The notes: generated by a model not told the origin, from the letters alone. A stretch of 64,000 bases of DNA from Acetobacter sacchari (GCF_017377715.1 NZ_JAFVMF010000001.1:310001-374000); one strand, 5' to 3'. Counted from the first letter of the stretch, positions 10,401 through 19,120 are shown. Translations and numbers: made by a program.

Positions 10401-10759
10401 GGCATGTCCTGCCGCGCCGCCTGCAACGCGGCCTGAACGTCGCGGGCGGCGCCGTCGATATCCCGATTATCGTCAAAGAAGAGTAGCAGGAACGATGATT
10501 TGTCCGTCGTGTCGGACGTCATCTGCGTCAGTCCGGCGATGGTCCCCAGCCGCCGCTCCAGCGGCGTCGTCACGGCGCTCGCCATCTGTTGCGGCGAACT
10601 GCCCTGCTGGTTCGCTATCACGTAGATGACCGGCACCGAAATATTCGGCAGATCGGCGATCGGCATTAACCTGTAGGCCAAAGCGCCGGAGACGAGGAAC
10701 GCCAAGGCCATCAGAGTCGTCGCGACCGGCCGAAGAATGAAAATGCGGCACAGGTTCAA
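7451..10759 (-). CDS. RND-family multidrug efflux permease (AcrB/MdtB type), 1102 aa
   Basis: An inner-membrane proton-driven drug exporter that normally works as a trimer with a periplasmic adaptor and an outer-membrane channel. It begins MNLCRIFILRPVATTLMALA, the usual first helix, has two periplasmic loops and the proton-relay Asp pair in GFVVDDAIVVVENIARHMEDG (about residues 400-420, here cited only as the VVDD motif). The second half repeats the fold and ends LLTLYSTPAVYLLMEGL. At 1102 residues it is about 60 longer than AcrB. The start is TTG at 10759 with GGGAG nine bases upstream; no in-frame ATG lies further out. No adaptor or TolC-like gene is adjacent, which is unusual. The LysR gene at 11015-11899 lies upstream on the same strand and may regulate it. 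Confidence 0.93.
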   Translation of the reverse strand: MNLCRIFILRPVATTLMALAFLVSGALAYRLMPIADLPNISVPVIYVIANQQGSSPQQMASAVTTPLERRLGTIAGLTQMTSDTTDKSSFLLLFFDDNRDIDGAARDVQAALQAARQDMPSTLIDNPQYYKANPSDNPIIIAALTSDTRPLIKLRDFAETRLMPQLAGIRGVGWVQTEGVAKPSVRVEMNPYALYKFGLGFEDIRSALASANANTPKGFIDAGGLRMTLATNDQAREAAQYRDLVVGYRNNRPIRLTDIATVSDGPQNERQAAWFDGQPAVIAIIRPQPGANVIEVTDQIKAHAPMLQSVLPGDVKLTLLDDMSKSIRSALADTQLTLLISVALVVIVVLAFLRSWRSTLIPAVTVPVSLAGSIAIMHLLGFSLDTLSLMALTIATGFVVDDAIVVVENIARHMEDGMDRMEAAILGSREISFTVLSITISLIAVFLPLLLLSGTAGKIFFEFAMTLATAVSISLLLSLSLTPMMCAYLLEVHHGGPAQQGSGLARLAHLAFDAVESTLNAMVGLYMRSLDRTLRHRWLVLASLPLSLVATVAVIIVMPKTILPAEDIALLSAYLHADETSSFSSVSTKTRAVVDAMMTDRQVTSVVAFTGDDAANEAEAFSELTDKSTRSETPETIAARVQKRVADIAGLDAHISNSGDVNGGGGRQHRGNYNYVFHGENADDVYVWVPRLAEALRNNAILKDVSTDIQNTGASVHVNIDRDNAARRLITPQLIGNALEDAYGQRTASSISTPLTTYYVVMEAAARYRQSPDILNSMWVSTSGGTAGGGTVSNSIRVKLPDTTESKQASLSQQSFRNQIANRLAGGNGASNGSAVSSSSETMVPLTTVASLSYLPTPLSISHTDSFVSGTVSFNLPKGKGISDAETEIKRVRTLIHMPAEIQGGFTGRAADFNKTLINELLVFIAALATMYVTLGVLYESYVHPLTILSTLPSAAIGAVLALWVTGQSFSLIAMIGVILLIGIVKKNAILMIDFALQAEREGGMTPQAAIREACHKRFRPILMTTLAAALGAVPLVLGNGYGAELRRPLGIAVVGGLTMSQLLTLYSTPAVYLLMEGLRRRVAGLWRKRDGGTRTLRSKPA

Positions 10760-11014
10760 ATGCGGGGGCTCCCGAAGCGTGCAGTCGCGTTCGATTTCGG
10801 CGCGGGCTGATTCTCCGACCGTTACGGCGGCCGACCGTGAACGGAGAGGTATCCATGAAAGGATACGCCTTTACCGCTCCGTATTTCAAAAACGTCCGGA
10901 TCGGAAGGCGTGCCTGACAAATGCTTCTGAGCGTGTCTGTTTCCGGAGTTTGAAAAAACCGGATAGTGAGTTGAGCCGAAGGGGAGGTGGGACGCAGGCC
11001 CCACCGGGGCTCCT

Positions 11015-11899
11015 TTAACCGCGCAGGCCCATTTCGCTGGTGAGAAAGTCGCGAAAGACGGCGACGCGCTTCGAACTGCGCAGCTCTTCAGGGTAAACGA
11101 AAAACGCCTCCACCGCCGGGTGCTGTATGTCCGGAAGGATTTTGACGAGGTGTGGGTACTCCGCCGCCGCGTAGCCGGGGATGGACCCGATGCCGAGCCC
11201 GGAGGCGATGGCGTCCGCCATGGCGGCCATGCTGTTGACCTCAAGGCGCGCAGCGCGGCGGGTGCCGTCGTTCAGGCCGGCTTCGAGCAGCCAGTTTATA
11301 TGAGGCACCGGAGGATGGTAGCCGCCAAACGCCACCAGCTTGTGCGTCGCCAGATCGTCGAGCGACGTCGGCATACCGTAAGATTCGATGTAGGACGGCG
11401 CGGCGTATACCGGCAGCGGGAAGTCGGCGAGATGACGCTGGATCAGATCCGGTTGACGGGGCGCGTGCATGCGTACTGCGACGTCTGCCTCCCGCATGCC
11501 GAGATCGAGGTCGTTATCCTCGAGGATCATGGTGATGGCGATCTCGGGATTCTGCTCCATGAAACGGTGCAGGCGCGGCATGAGCCAGCAGCTTCCGAAG
11601 CCGGTCGTCGTGGTGACGCGAAGCCTTCCGGCTGCTTTTTCCTTGCTCTCTGTCAGGAGAGTCTGGGTCATTTCCAGCTTGGAGAAAACCTCGCGGACGG
11701 TCTGGTTGAGCGTCTCGCCCTGCTCGGTCAGGATCAGTCCACGCGCGTGCCTGTGAAACAGCGGAACCTGAAGCACATCCTCAAGCGCGGAAATCTGCCG
11801 GGATACGGCGGACTGGCTGAGGTTCAGAACTTCCCCCGCGTGAGTGAATGACCCGGCCTCTGCGACCGCGTGGAAAATTCTTAGTTTATCCCAGTCCAC
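11015..11899 (-). CDS. LysR-family transcriptional regulator, 294 aa
   Basis: The N-terminal winged helix-turn-helix is clear: FHAVAEAGSFTHAGEVLNLS then SQSAVSRQISALEDVLQVPLF, followed by HRHARGLILTEQGE. The effector domain runs from about residue 90 (GRLRVTTTTGFGSCWLMP) to the end. GTG at 11899 has GGGAG six bases upstream and places VDWDKLRIF at the start as in relatives, so the longer frame from 11953 is rejected. The gene is followed 255 bp later by the RND permease on the same strand, so efflux control is a reasonable inference. The ligand cannot be told. Confidence 0.92.
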   Translation of the reverse strand: MDWDKLRIFHAVAEAGSFTHAGEVLNLSQSAVSRQISALEDVLQVPLFHRHARGLILTEQGETLNQTVREVFSKLEMTQTLLTESKEKAAGRLRVTTTTGFGSCWLMPRLHRFMEQNPEIAITMILEDNDLDLGMREADVAVRMHAPRQPDLIQRHLADFPLPVYAAPSYIESYGMPTSLDDLATHKLVAFGGYHPPVPHINWLLEAGLNDGTRRAARLEVNSMAAMADAIASGLGIGSIPGYAAAEYPHLVKILPDIQHPAVEAFFVYPEELRSSKRVAVFRDFLTSEMGLRG

Positions 11900-12023
11900 A
11901 TCTGTCTCCCTGTCTGGACGCGGGTCGCCTGCGCGCCGGACGCCCGAAAACACGATGCCTGTCGTTCTCGTGCAGGAATCGGCGGTTCAGGTCAAGCGTT
12001 TGCAACCCGCAGGCGTAACGATT

Positions 12024-12977
12024 TCAGACTGCGGCGATTCCGGAGAGGAACCGCTCGGCGTCGAGAGCCGCCATGCATCCCGAGCCTGCCGCCGTGACGG
12101 CCTGGCGATAGATCTTGTCCTGCACGTCGCCCGCCGCGAAGACGCCGGGGATGGAGGTGCGCGTCGAGCCGGGCTGGGTAATGATATAGCCCTCGTCGTC
12201 GAGCATGAGCTGATCGTGAAACAGCGCGGTGTTGGGGGAGTGGCCGATGGCGACGAACACGCCGTCGACGTCGATGGTCGACATCGTTTCGGTCAGCGTG
12301 TCGCACAGACGCACGCCGGTCACCGCGGGCGGCGTTCCGTCATGAAGGATGTCTGCTACGACCGAGTTCCAGACTACGGAAATCTTCGGGTTGGCGTGCA
12401 GGCGGTCCTGCAGAATCTTTTCCGCGCGCAGTGAATCGCGACGATGGATCAGCGTCACGTGTTCCGCGTGGTGCGTCAGGTAAAGGGCTTCTTCCACGGC
12501 TGTGTTGCCGCCACCGATAACGGCGACTTTCTTGCCCCTGAAGAAGAACCCGTCACAGGTCGCGCATGCCGACACCCCGGCGCCCTGCAGGCGCTTTTCA
12601 CTGGGCAGACCGAGCCATTTCGCCTGCGCGCCTGTGGCGATGATGACGCTGCGGGCGTGCATGACGTCGCCGCCGTCGAGCGTGACGCGGAACGGGCCGC
12701 CGTGGCGAAATTCCACCTCGGTCACGATGTCATGCACGATCTCGGCTCCGACATGCTCCGCCTGCGCCGCCATCTGCTCCATCAGCCACGGTCCCTGAAT
12801 CGCGGAGGCGAAACCGGGATAATTCTCCACGTCGGTCGTGATCATCAGCTGGCCGCCGGGTTGCAGGCCTGCGACCAGAACCGGTTTGAGGTTGGCGCGG
12901 GCCGCGTAGATCGCGGCGGTATAACCGGCGGGACCGGCGCCGATGATTAAAAGGTCGGTCGTGACGGGTTCGTTCAT
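12024..12977 (-). CDS. trxB: Thioredoxin reductase, 317 aa
   Basis: The FAD/NADPH enzyme reduces thioredoxin in the cytoplasm. Visible are the FAD-binding IIGAGPAGYTAAIYAARANL (residues 11-30), the redox-active CATC at 138-141 within the NADPH domain, the NADPH-binding VIGGGNTAVEEALYL and the C-terminal FAD motif GVFAAGDVQD. Length is standard. The ATG at 12977 is the family start; the frame stays open to 13151 but that extension has no homology pattern. It is transcribed away from the Lrp-family gene, with about 230 bp of shared promoter region. Confidence 0.97.
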   Translation of the reverse strand: MNEPVTTDLLIIGAGPAGYTAAIYAARANLKPVLVAGLQPGGQLMITTDVENYPGFASAIQGPWLMEQMAAQAEHVGAEIVHDIVTEVEFRHGGPFRVTLDGGDVMHARSVIIATGAQAKWLGLPSEKRLQGAGVSACATCDGFFFRGKKVAVIGGGNTAVEEALYLTHHAEHVTLIHRRDSLRAEKILQDRLHANPKISVVWNSVVADILHDGTPPAVTGVRLCDTLTETMSTIDVDGVFVAIGHSPNTALFHDQLMLDDEGYIITQPGSTRTSIPGVFAAGDVQDKIYRQAVTAAGSGCMAALDAERFLSGIAAV

Positions 12978-13207
12978 GGGGTCGATTATCCGTGGGCGTC
13001 TGCGTGCGGCTTGGCGGATACGCCGCCGGGCGCCGACGAAGTGACTGTGAGTTACATATGGCGGCGTGAGAACGTCCCGGCAAGTCGCGCCGGATTTGCG
13101 CGCCGTCACAGTCGGGTCATCTGCGCCGTCACTGAAGACGGCTTTGCGCAAGCAGCGTCGTTCGTCCTATACCCGCCGCCAAACCGTGCGTGAAAAGGCG
13201 GAATCTT

Positions 13208-13687
13208 GTGACGGAACTGGATGCGGTCGACCGGCGGATCGTGGCCGAACTTCAGGCGGACGGGCGGATGACGAACGTGGAGCTTGCGCGCCGCGTCGGC
13301 ATCTCGGCGCCGCCATGCCTGCGCCGCGTCCGCAGGCTGGAGGAAGAAGGCGTCATACGCGGGTACCGCGCCGACACTGATCCGCAGGCTTTGGGGTGGC
13401 CGATCACGATGTTCGCCCTGATCGGACTCGACAGTCAGAAGGAAGCAATCCTGTTGCAGTTCGAGGAGATGATCGCCGCATGGCCGGAAGCTTGCGAGTG
13501 TCACATGCTTCGTGGCGGCGTTGATTTCCTTGTTCATCTGGTGGCTCGGGATACGGCGCATGAGAACCGGTTGACGCGCCGTCTGACCGAAGCGCCGCAT
13601 GTCGCGCGTGTTCAGACGCTTCATACGATTCGCACCAGCCTGTCTCAACCTGCGAGACCGGCAGATCTGAACGAGGCCGCGTTATGA
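13208..13687 (+). CDS. Lrp/AsnC-family transcriptional regulator, 159 aa
   Basis: The N-terminal helix-turn-helix reads LDAVDRRIVAELQADGRMTN and continues VELARRVGISAPPCLRRVRRLEEEGVIRGY; the C-terminal half is the RAM ligand-binding domain with the VHLVARD strand. The GTG at 13208, with AAGGCGG upstream, puts LDAVDRRI near the N terminus as in relatives; a GTG at 13190 in the same frame is the alternative. It overlaps the following glycosyltransferase by ATGA and is divergent from trxB. Lrp-type genes beside trxB are frequent in alphaproteobacteria. Effector amino acid unknown. Confidence 0.93.
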   Translation: MTELDAVDRRIVAELQADGRMTNVELARRVGISAPPCLRRVRRLEEEGVIRGYRADTDPQALGWPITMFALIGLDSQKEAILLQFEEMIAAWPEACECHMLRGGVDFLVHLVARDTAHENRLTRRLTEAPHVARVQTLHTIRTSLSQPARPADLNEAAL

Positions 13688-14865
13688 CGGTAGAGACTGT
13701 GACGCCGAAGGCCGCCGGACGCTCAGGCGGGCTCGAAAACAGAACGTATTTCGCTACCGAGACAGATGCGGAGCGTCACGGCGGCCCGGAGATCACAGTC
13801 GTTGTGCCGTGTTACAAAGAGGTGGCGAACGTCCGGCCTCTGGTGGACGCGCTGACCGTTGCGCTTGAGGGGCGCGACTGGGAAGTGGTGTTCGTCGACG
13901 ACGATTCACCCGATGGTACGATCGACGAGGTCCGCGCGCTTTCGGAAGAGAACTGGCGCGTACGTGGAATCAGCCGTATCGGGCGGCGCGGCTTGTCTTC
14001 GGCGGTGATCGAAGGGGCGCTGTCTTCGTCAGCTCGCTACGTCGCCGTCATGGACGGCGACCTGCAGCACGACGAATCGCGATTGCCCGCGTTGATTGAC
14101 GCTCTGAGTGAAGGGCGTTGCGACATCGCGGTCGGAAGCCGCCATGTGGAGGGCGGCGACAACAGCGGTTTAGCGAATGTCTGGCGGCACGCCCTGTCCG
14201 ATGGCGGCATCCGTCTGGCGCAGATGGTGCTGCCGGTGAAGGTCGGGGACCCGATGAGCGGTTTCTTCGCGCTGCGTCGGACGCTGTTTCAGCGCATCGC
14301 GCCGCGATTGTCAGGGCAGGGCTTCAAGATCCTGATGGATCTGATCATGTCCGCTCCAGAAAAAATCAGGGTCGAGGAAATCCCCTGCGTGTTCCGCCCA
14401 CGCGTCGCAGGCGAAAGTAAACTGGACGTGCTGGTCCTGCTGCAGTTCGCGGGGCTGTTGCTGGACAAGCTGTTTCGTGGCTGGCTGCCGGTGCGGTTCC
14501 TGACATTCGCCTGTGTGGGCGCGATCGGCGTTGCGGTGAATCTGATCGTCATGAACGTCATGCGTGTTGGGGGCGCGGATTTCGAGGTCGCCCAGACCAT
14601 AGGCACCGTCGCCGCCATTCTGGCGAATTTCTGGCTCGACAACACCTTCACCTATCGCGATCGACGCCTGCGTGGTCCGCGTCTTTTCGGTGGTTTCGTA
14701 GCGTTTCTATTGGTCTCGTCAGTTGGTGCCTGGGCGAATATCGGCATAGCGCAACTTTTCCGCGCGGGCGGGGACGGCTGGGGGCAGGCGAGCGCTGCGG
14801 GCGCAGTGATCGGCGTCGTGTGGAACTATGCCGTGTCGTCGACCCTGATATGGCGCCCGAGGTGA
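13684..14865 (+). CDS. Polyprenol-phosphate glycosyltransferase (GT2) fused to a GtrA membrane domain, 393 aa
   Basis: Residues about 36-270 form a dolichol-phosphate-mannose-synthase-like GT2 domain: ITVVVPCYKEVANVRPLV, the nucleotide-binding VFVDDDSPDGT and the VMDGDLQHDE motif, with GDPMSGFFALRR further on. From about residue 280 a four-helix GtrA domain follows (VGAIGVAVNLIVMNV, NFWLDNTFTYRDRR). Such fusions load a sugar onto a lipid carrier and flip or hand it to a membrane transferase. The start ATG overlaps the Lrp stop (ATGA), and the next gene is a GT39/ArnT-like enzyme that uses lipid-linked donors, so the pair probably decorates a cell-surface glycan or lipid A. Confidence 0.92.
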   Translation: MTVETVTPKAAGRSGGLENRTYFATETDAERHGGPEITVVVPCYKEVANVRPLVDALTVALEGRDWEVVFVDDDSPDGTIDEVRALSEENWRVRGISRIGRRGLSSAVIEGALSSSARYVAVMDGDLQHDESRLPALIDALSEGRCDIAVGSRHVEGGDNSGLANVWRHALSDGGIRLAQMVLPVKVGDPMSGFFALRRTLFQRIAPRLSGQGFKILMDLIMSAPEKIRVEEIPCVFRPRVAGESKLDVLVLLQFAGLLLDKLFRGWLPVRFLTFACVGAIGVAVNLIVMNVMRVGGADFEVAQTIGTVAAILANFWLDNTFTYRDRRLRGPRLFGGFVAFLLVSSVGAWANIGIAQLFRAGGDGWGQASAAGAVIGVVWNYAVSSTLIWRPR

Positions 14866-14911
14866 CGACTGCGCGGCTGGAAGTCGGCTGCAAGAGAAGT
14901 CGGAAGCCGTC

Positions 14912-16357
14912 GTGAAAATCCGCCAGACGGTTCGCTCGCCTGCGGTCTGGCTGGCTGTGGCAACCATACTGCGCCTTATCGTGGCTGCGTTTCTGCCGGT
15001 GACGCCTGACGAGGCCTATTACTGGGTCTGGTCGCGGGGACTGCAGGGCGGATACCTCGATCATCCGCCGATGGTCGCCTTGTGGATACGGGCGGGCACA
15101 GATCTTTTCGGCGACAATGCTTTCGGGATTCGGGTGCTGGCTCCGCTGGCGACGGCGGCTGGCACAGTCATGATTGTCGCTGCTGCGCGTGATCTGTTTC
15201 GCCTCGCGCAGCCAGACGGGCGGGAGAATGCCCGCGCGATCATGGCGGGCGTTCTCCTGAACGCGACTCTGGCGCTGGGCGTCGGGTCTGTGACGATGAC
15301 CCCGGACACGCCGCTGCTATTTTTCGTGGCGCTCTTTCTGTTGGCCCTGGCGCGCGTGTCATCAGGTGGTTCGTCGATGTGGTGGCTCGCCGTCTGCGCG
15401 GCTGTCGGGCTTGGCTTCGACAGCAAGTACACGATGGCCCTGCCTGCGGCGGGTCTTGCGGTATGGCTGGTGCTCACGAAAGAGGGACGACGCAGGCTTG
15501 CGCGGCCATGGCCGTGGTTGGCGGCCGTCACGGGAGCAGTTTTGACTGCGCCGGTCTTCTGGTGGAACGCGACACATGGTTGGGCGAGTTTCGTCAGGCA
15601 GGGCGGGCGGGCGGCGGACTGGCGGCCCGCGCGCGCGGCGCAGTTTCTGGGGGAACTGCTCGGCGGACAGGTCGGCCTTGCGACGCCTGCGATTTTCGCC
15701 CTGTTCGTCGTAGGCGTATGGAATGCGTCGCGTCGGCGCGATGCGGCCGACAGGCTGCTGCTATGTCTGGTTGGCGTCCCGCTGGCGGTGTTTGCGCAGC
15801 ACGCGCTTGGCGATCGGGTGCAGGCGAACTGGCCGGTCATCATATATCCCGTTTTCGCCGTGTTGGCCGCCCGGGTCGATGTCCGCTGGCGGTTCGTCGC
15901 CGCGTTCACGGGCGTAGCGTTAAGCGTGCTGGTGATCCTTCAGGCGCTGACTTCAGTGTTTCCCCTGGGGCGCCATCTCGACGTCGCGTTGCGGCAAGGT
16001 GGCGGGTGGCCTGCTTTCGTGCAGGACGTCGATGCGCGGACGGCAGGCGCGGCTTTCGTCGCCGCCGACGATTATGGGCTGGCTTCGGAACTTGCGTTGC
16101 GTCTTCCGGGACGCGTCGTAGCGGGGGCGGACGATCGCTGGACATATTTTGGTCTTCACCCTGTTGCATGCGCGGGCGATGGTTATCTGCTGCATAACGC
16201 TCGTCGTGATCCGCCCGGGAACGCGGGGTGGATGCGCGGGGCGGAAACGGTGGTGACGGTGATCCGCGCACGACGCGGCGTCGAGGCTGAACGCTACGTT
16301 CTTTACCGCCTGTCATGTTCGCAGGCGGGTTTCTACCGCCTTCCGCCCGCCCGTTAA
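14912..16357 (+). CDS. ArnT/PMT-like integral membrane glycosyltransferase (GT39/83), 481 aa
   Basis: A multi-pass inner-membrane protein with the family's periplasmic acidic motif TPDEAYYWVW (about residue 31-40) after the first helix, followed by DHPPMVALWIR and then about ten further hydrophobic helices, with NATHGWASFVRQG near residue 220. Relatives transfer a sugar from a polyprenyl-phosphate donor to lipid A or protein. The start is GTG at 14912 with GGAAG upstream. It follows the GT2-GtrA gene by 46 bp, so that enzyme probably supplies its donor. The exact sugar and acceptor are not predictable. Confidence 0.9.
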   Translation: MKIRQTVRSPAVWLAVATILRLIVAAFLPVTPDEAYYWVWSRGLQGGYLDHPPMVALWIRAGTDLFGDNAFGIRVLAPLATAAGTVMIVAAARDLFRLAQPDGRENARAIMAGVLLNATLALGVGSVTMTPDTPLLFFVALFLLALARVSSGGSSMWWLAVCAAVGLGFDSKYTMALPAAGLAVWLVLTKEGRRRLARPWPWLAAVTGAVLTAPVFWWNATHGWASFVRQGGRAADWRPARAAQFLGELLGGQVGLATPAIFALFVVGVWNASRRRDAADRLLLCLVGVPLAVFAQHALGDRVQANWPVIIYPVFAVLAARVDVRWRFVAAFTGVALSVLVILQALTSVFPLGRHLDVALRQGGGWPAFVQDVDARTAGAAFVAADDYGLASELALRLPGRVVAGADDRWTYFGLHPVACAGDGYLLHNARRDPPGNAGWMRGAETVVTVIRARRGVEAERYVLYRLSCSQAGFYRLPPAR

Positions 16358-16407
16358 GCCGCCCTTAAGCTGCGCCCGCCAGCATGTCGGCGGAGGCGTG
16401 GGAGCGG

Positions 16408-17592
16408 ATGGCGAAACGGAACGGACATAACAAGGGGCCGACGATCATCGTGCGTCGCGGCGGCGGCGGGGGCGCCGGACACCACGGCGGTGCTTGGAAG
16501 ATCGCCTACGCCGATTTCGTGACCGCGATGATGGCGTTCTTCCTTGTCATGTGGCTGATCAACGCCACGACCGAACAGCGGCGTCGTGGCATCGCCAATT
16601 TCTTCAACCCGATGGCCAATAGCGGCTCGCCCGCCTTGCAGGTTCAGCCGCAGGACACCCCGACAAACGCGTCCTCATCTGACAACAAGCAGACGGCGAC
16701 AAGCGCTGAAAGCCGAAGCGCAGGCAGCGCAGCGAGTGCAGGAAGCGCCAGTGCGTCCGGCGCGGCAGGCGCAGCGAGTCTCCGTGCTGCGGCGAGTAAA
16801 TCGCTTGGTGTGATCGCGGTGTCCGAGCCGGGGCGCGTCGGGGGATTCGGGCCCGAGCCCGGAGCTGTTCCCGGACGCAGTGACGCAGGCTCCGGCCCTG
16901 CACATGAGGAGCGCGGAGCGATGGTCGCGCCGCAGCCGTCCTTCCCTGACCGCAGTCTGGGTCGCCAGACACTCGCGCCACCAGCGATCCTGCGCATCGT
17001 GCCAGTCGGCGGTGACCGGGCAGGACCATCGATTGCGGTTGGAGAGGCGGATGCGGCCAGAGCGGAGCAGAGGGCTCTGGAGGCGGGGGCGGATCAATTA
17101 AAGCGGGTGCTTGCCCGGACGCCGACGGTGGCGGCGGATGCGGGGCAGGTCGCCGTCGCCGTTATTCCTGCCGGGTTGAAGATCGAGCTGAGTGAATCTG
17201 ATCGCAAATCGATGTTCGATAACGGTTCGGCGCGGTTGACCGACCGCGCGGTCGCTTTGTTGCGTGTCATCGCCCCGTATCTGACGGCTTTGCCTGAGAA
17301 GCTCTCTGTCTATGGATATGCGGATGGCGCGCTCTATCGCGGGCGCAAAATGTCGAACTGGACACTGTCTGGCGCGCGGGCGGACTCGGCGCGGCAAATT
17401 CTGACGGACAATGGTTTTCCGGACCAGAGGCTCAGAGAGGTGGTCGGCGTCGGAGACCATGACCTAGCGCGTCCCGACGATCCTGGCGCGCCGGAAAATC
17501 GCCGCGTGGTGCTTATCCTTCATCGCGATCATCCGGCGCCAGAAAGCGTAGGTACGTCGGCGGCAGCCTCTAACGTGGGCGCCGTCAAATGA
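16408..17592 (+). CDS. motB: Flagellar motor stator protein MotB, 394 aa
   Basis: MotB anchors the stator to peptidoglycan and carries the proton-binding Asp. The single membrane segment AYADFVTAMMAFFLVMWLIN has that Asp (residue 36 from this start). A long Ala/Ser/Gly-rich linker (about residues 80-210) follows, then the OmpA-like peptidoglycan-binding domain (SVYGYADGALY, NWTLSGARADSARQIL). The linker makes it longer than E. coli MotB (308). ATG at 16408 has GGGAG close upstream; an ATG at 16384 would add eight residues. motA follows, the reverse of the usual motA-motB order. Confidence 0.93.
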   Translation: MAKRNGHNKGPTIIVRRGGGGGAGHHGGAWKIAYADFVTAMMAFFLVMWLINATTEQRRRGIANFFNPMANSGSPALQVQPQDTPTNASSSDNKQTATSAESRSAGSAASAGSASASGAAGAASLRAAASKSLGVIAVSEPGRVGGFGPEPGAVPGRSDAGSGPAHEERGAMVAPQPSFPDRSLGRQTLAPPAILRIVPVGGDRAGPSIAVGEADAARAEQRALEAGADQLKRVLARTPTVAADAGQVAVAVIPAGLKIELSESDRKSMFDNGSARLTDRAVALLRVIAPYLTALPEKLSVYGYADGALYRGRKMSNWTLSGARADSARQILTDNGFPDQRLREVVGVGDHDLARPDDPGAPENRRVVLILHRDHPAPESVGTSAAASNVGAVK

Positions 17593-17647
17593 TGCGAATG
17601 GTTTCTTCTTCAAACAGAAACGGCGTTCAAGAGTGGGATTTCAGTAA

Positions 17648-18514
17648 ATGCTGGTGATCGGCGGCCTCGTTTTTCTGCTGCTGTGCGTGTTCGGATCGTT
17701 TGTGGCGTCGGGTGGGGCCATCGCGCCGCTTCTGGCGTCGATGCCTTTTGAACTGCTTACAATTCTTGGCGCCGGAATTGGCACGTTTATCATGGCCAAT
17801 TCCATGGGCGACCTGAAGCATGTGCCGGCTGCGTTCAAATCCGCGCTGAAAGGGCCGAGCTATGGCAAGCGCGATTATATGGATTTGCTCGGCCTGCTGT
17901 TCTTCTTCACGCGTCTGGCGCAGTCGCAGGGTCTGATGGCGCTGGAAAGTCACATCGAAACGCCGACAGAGAGCACCGCTTTCGCTGCCTATCCCAAGAT
18001 TCGTGACAATGAACGCGCACGCGACATGATCTGCGATTATCTGCGGATGATGAGCATGAATATGGACGACGCATTTCAGATCGACGACGTCATGACGCGT
18101 GAGTTGGCGAAAAACCTGAAAGAAGAAACGCATATTTCGCATGGCATGCAGCAGCTCGCTGACGCGTTGCCTGCTCTGGGCATTGTCGCCGCAGTGCTGG
18201 GCGTGATCAAGACGATGGGTTCGATCACCAAGCCGCCAGAGGTGCTTGGTGAAATGATTGCGGGCGCTCTGGTTGGAACTTTTCTCGGCGTGCTGCTGGC
18301 TTATGGGATCGTGGGGCCAATTGCGACACGTATGCGCAGCGTCGCCGAAGAAGAGGCCAGTTACTACGATCTCATTCGCGTGGTATTCGTGGCTCATCTT
18401 CAGGGCAACGCCCCGCAGGTCAGTGTCGAGATCGGTAGAAAGGACATCCCCGTGCATTACATGCCCAGCTTTCTGGAGATGGACACGGCGATCAGCGAGC
18501 AGGCGATCGGCTGA
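17648..18514 (+). CDS. motA: Flagellar motor stator protein MotA, 288 aa
   Basis: Four membrane helices are visible: residues about 1-20 (MLVIGGLVFLLLCVFGSFVA), 30-50, 175-200 (LPALGIVAAVLGVIKTMG) and 207-230 (IAGALVGTFLGVLLAYGI), with the large cytoplasmic loop containing YMDLLGLLFFFTRLAQSQG. This is the LafT/MotA arrangement that pairs with MotB to conduct protons and turn the flagellum. It lies 55 bp after motB and 31 bp before greB on the same strand. No other flagellar gene is in the window. Confidence 0.94.
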   Translation: MLVIGGLVFLLLCVFGSFVASGGAIAPLLASMPFELLTILGAGIGTFIMANSMGDLKHVPAAFKSALKGPSYGKRDYMDLLGLLFFFTRLAQSQGLMALESHIETPTESTAFAAYPKIRDNERARDMICDYLRMMSMNMDDAFQIDDVMTRELAKNLKEETHISHGMQQLADALPALGIVAAVLGVIKTMGSITKPPEVLGEMIAGALVGTFLGVLLAYGIVGPIATRMRSVAEEEASYYDLIRVVFVAHLQGNAPQVSVEIGRKDIPVHYMPSFLEMDTAISEQAIG

Positions 18515-18545
18515 CGTCGGGCGTTGATGTGAGAAACCTGGGCAT

Positions 18546-19061
18546 ATGACTGCCGCAACGCCCGACGTTGGCGCCGAACTGGCGCGCTACGTGACGCCGG
18601 ATGGCTTGCAGACGATGCGGGCGGAACTTACGCGTCTGTTAAAGCAGGAGCGTCCGTCCGTGGTCGAAATCGTGTCGTGGGCGGCAGGCAATGGCGATCG
18701 CTCCGAGAACGGCGACTATATCTACGGCAAGAAGCGGCTTCGTGAGATTGACAGGCGCATTCGGTTTCTCACGCAGCGTGTCGAAAACGCCATTGCGGTC
18801 GATCCTGCGACCCAGACCAGGCGGGATCGCGTGTTTTTCGGCGCCACGGTGCTGTATGTCGATGAGAGCGACCGGGAAACCACCGTGACTATCGTCGGCG
18901 CCGATGAGGCGGATTCTTCTCAGCGGCAGGTCAGCCTGCTGGCGCCGGTCGCGCGTGCGTTGCTCGGGCATGGCGTTGGGGATGAGGTGGTTCTGAACAC
19001 GCCGCGCGGGCCCGAGCGACTGGAGCTGCTGGAGATTTCCTACCCGCCGCCACAGGGCTGA
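18546..19061 (+). CDS. greB: Transcript cleavage factor GreB, 171 aa
   Basis: GreB enters the RNA polymerase secondary channel and stimulates cleavage of backtracked RNA. The N-terminal coiled coil carries the GreB-type signature ERPSVVEIVSWAAGNGDRSE with the tip acidic residues, then NGDYIYGKKRLREIDRRIRF; the C-terminal FKBP-like domain has VFFGATVLYVD and VGDEVVLNTPRG. The pattern is GreB rather than GreA. It follows motA closely on the same strand. Confidence 0.93.
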   Translation: MTAATPDVGAELARYVTPDGLQTMRAELTRLLKQERPSVVEIVSWAAGNGDRSENGDYIYGKKRLREIDRRIRFLTQRVENAIAVDPATQTRRDRVFFGATVLYVDESDRETTVTIVGADEADSSQRQVSLLAPVARALLGHGVGDEVVLNTPRGPERLELLEISYPPPQG

Positions 19062-19120
19062 GCGTTTTCGGCGGGACGAAACTGTTCTAGTGTCGACCGC
19101 TCAATGGAGGAAATTCGGCT

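Noticed and set aside
10473..10889. Minus-strand frame as a missing adaptor or small gene before the RND pump
   Set aside because: It overlaps the pump in another frame, lacks adaptor motifs and has shadow composition.
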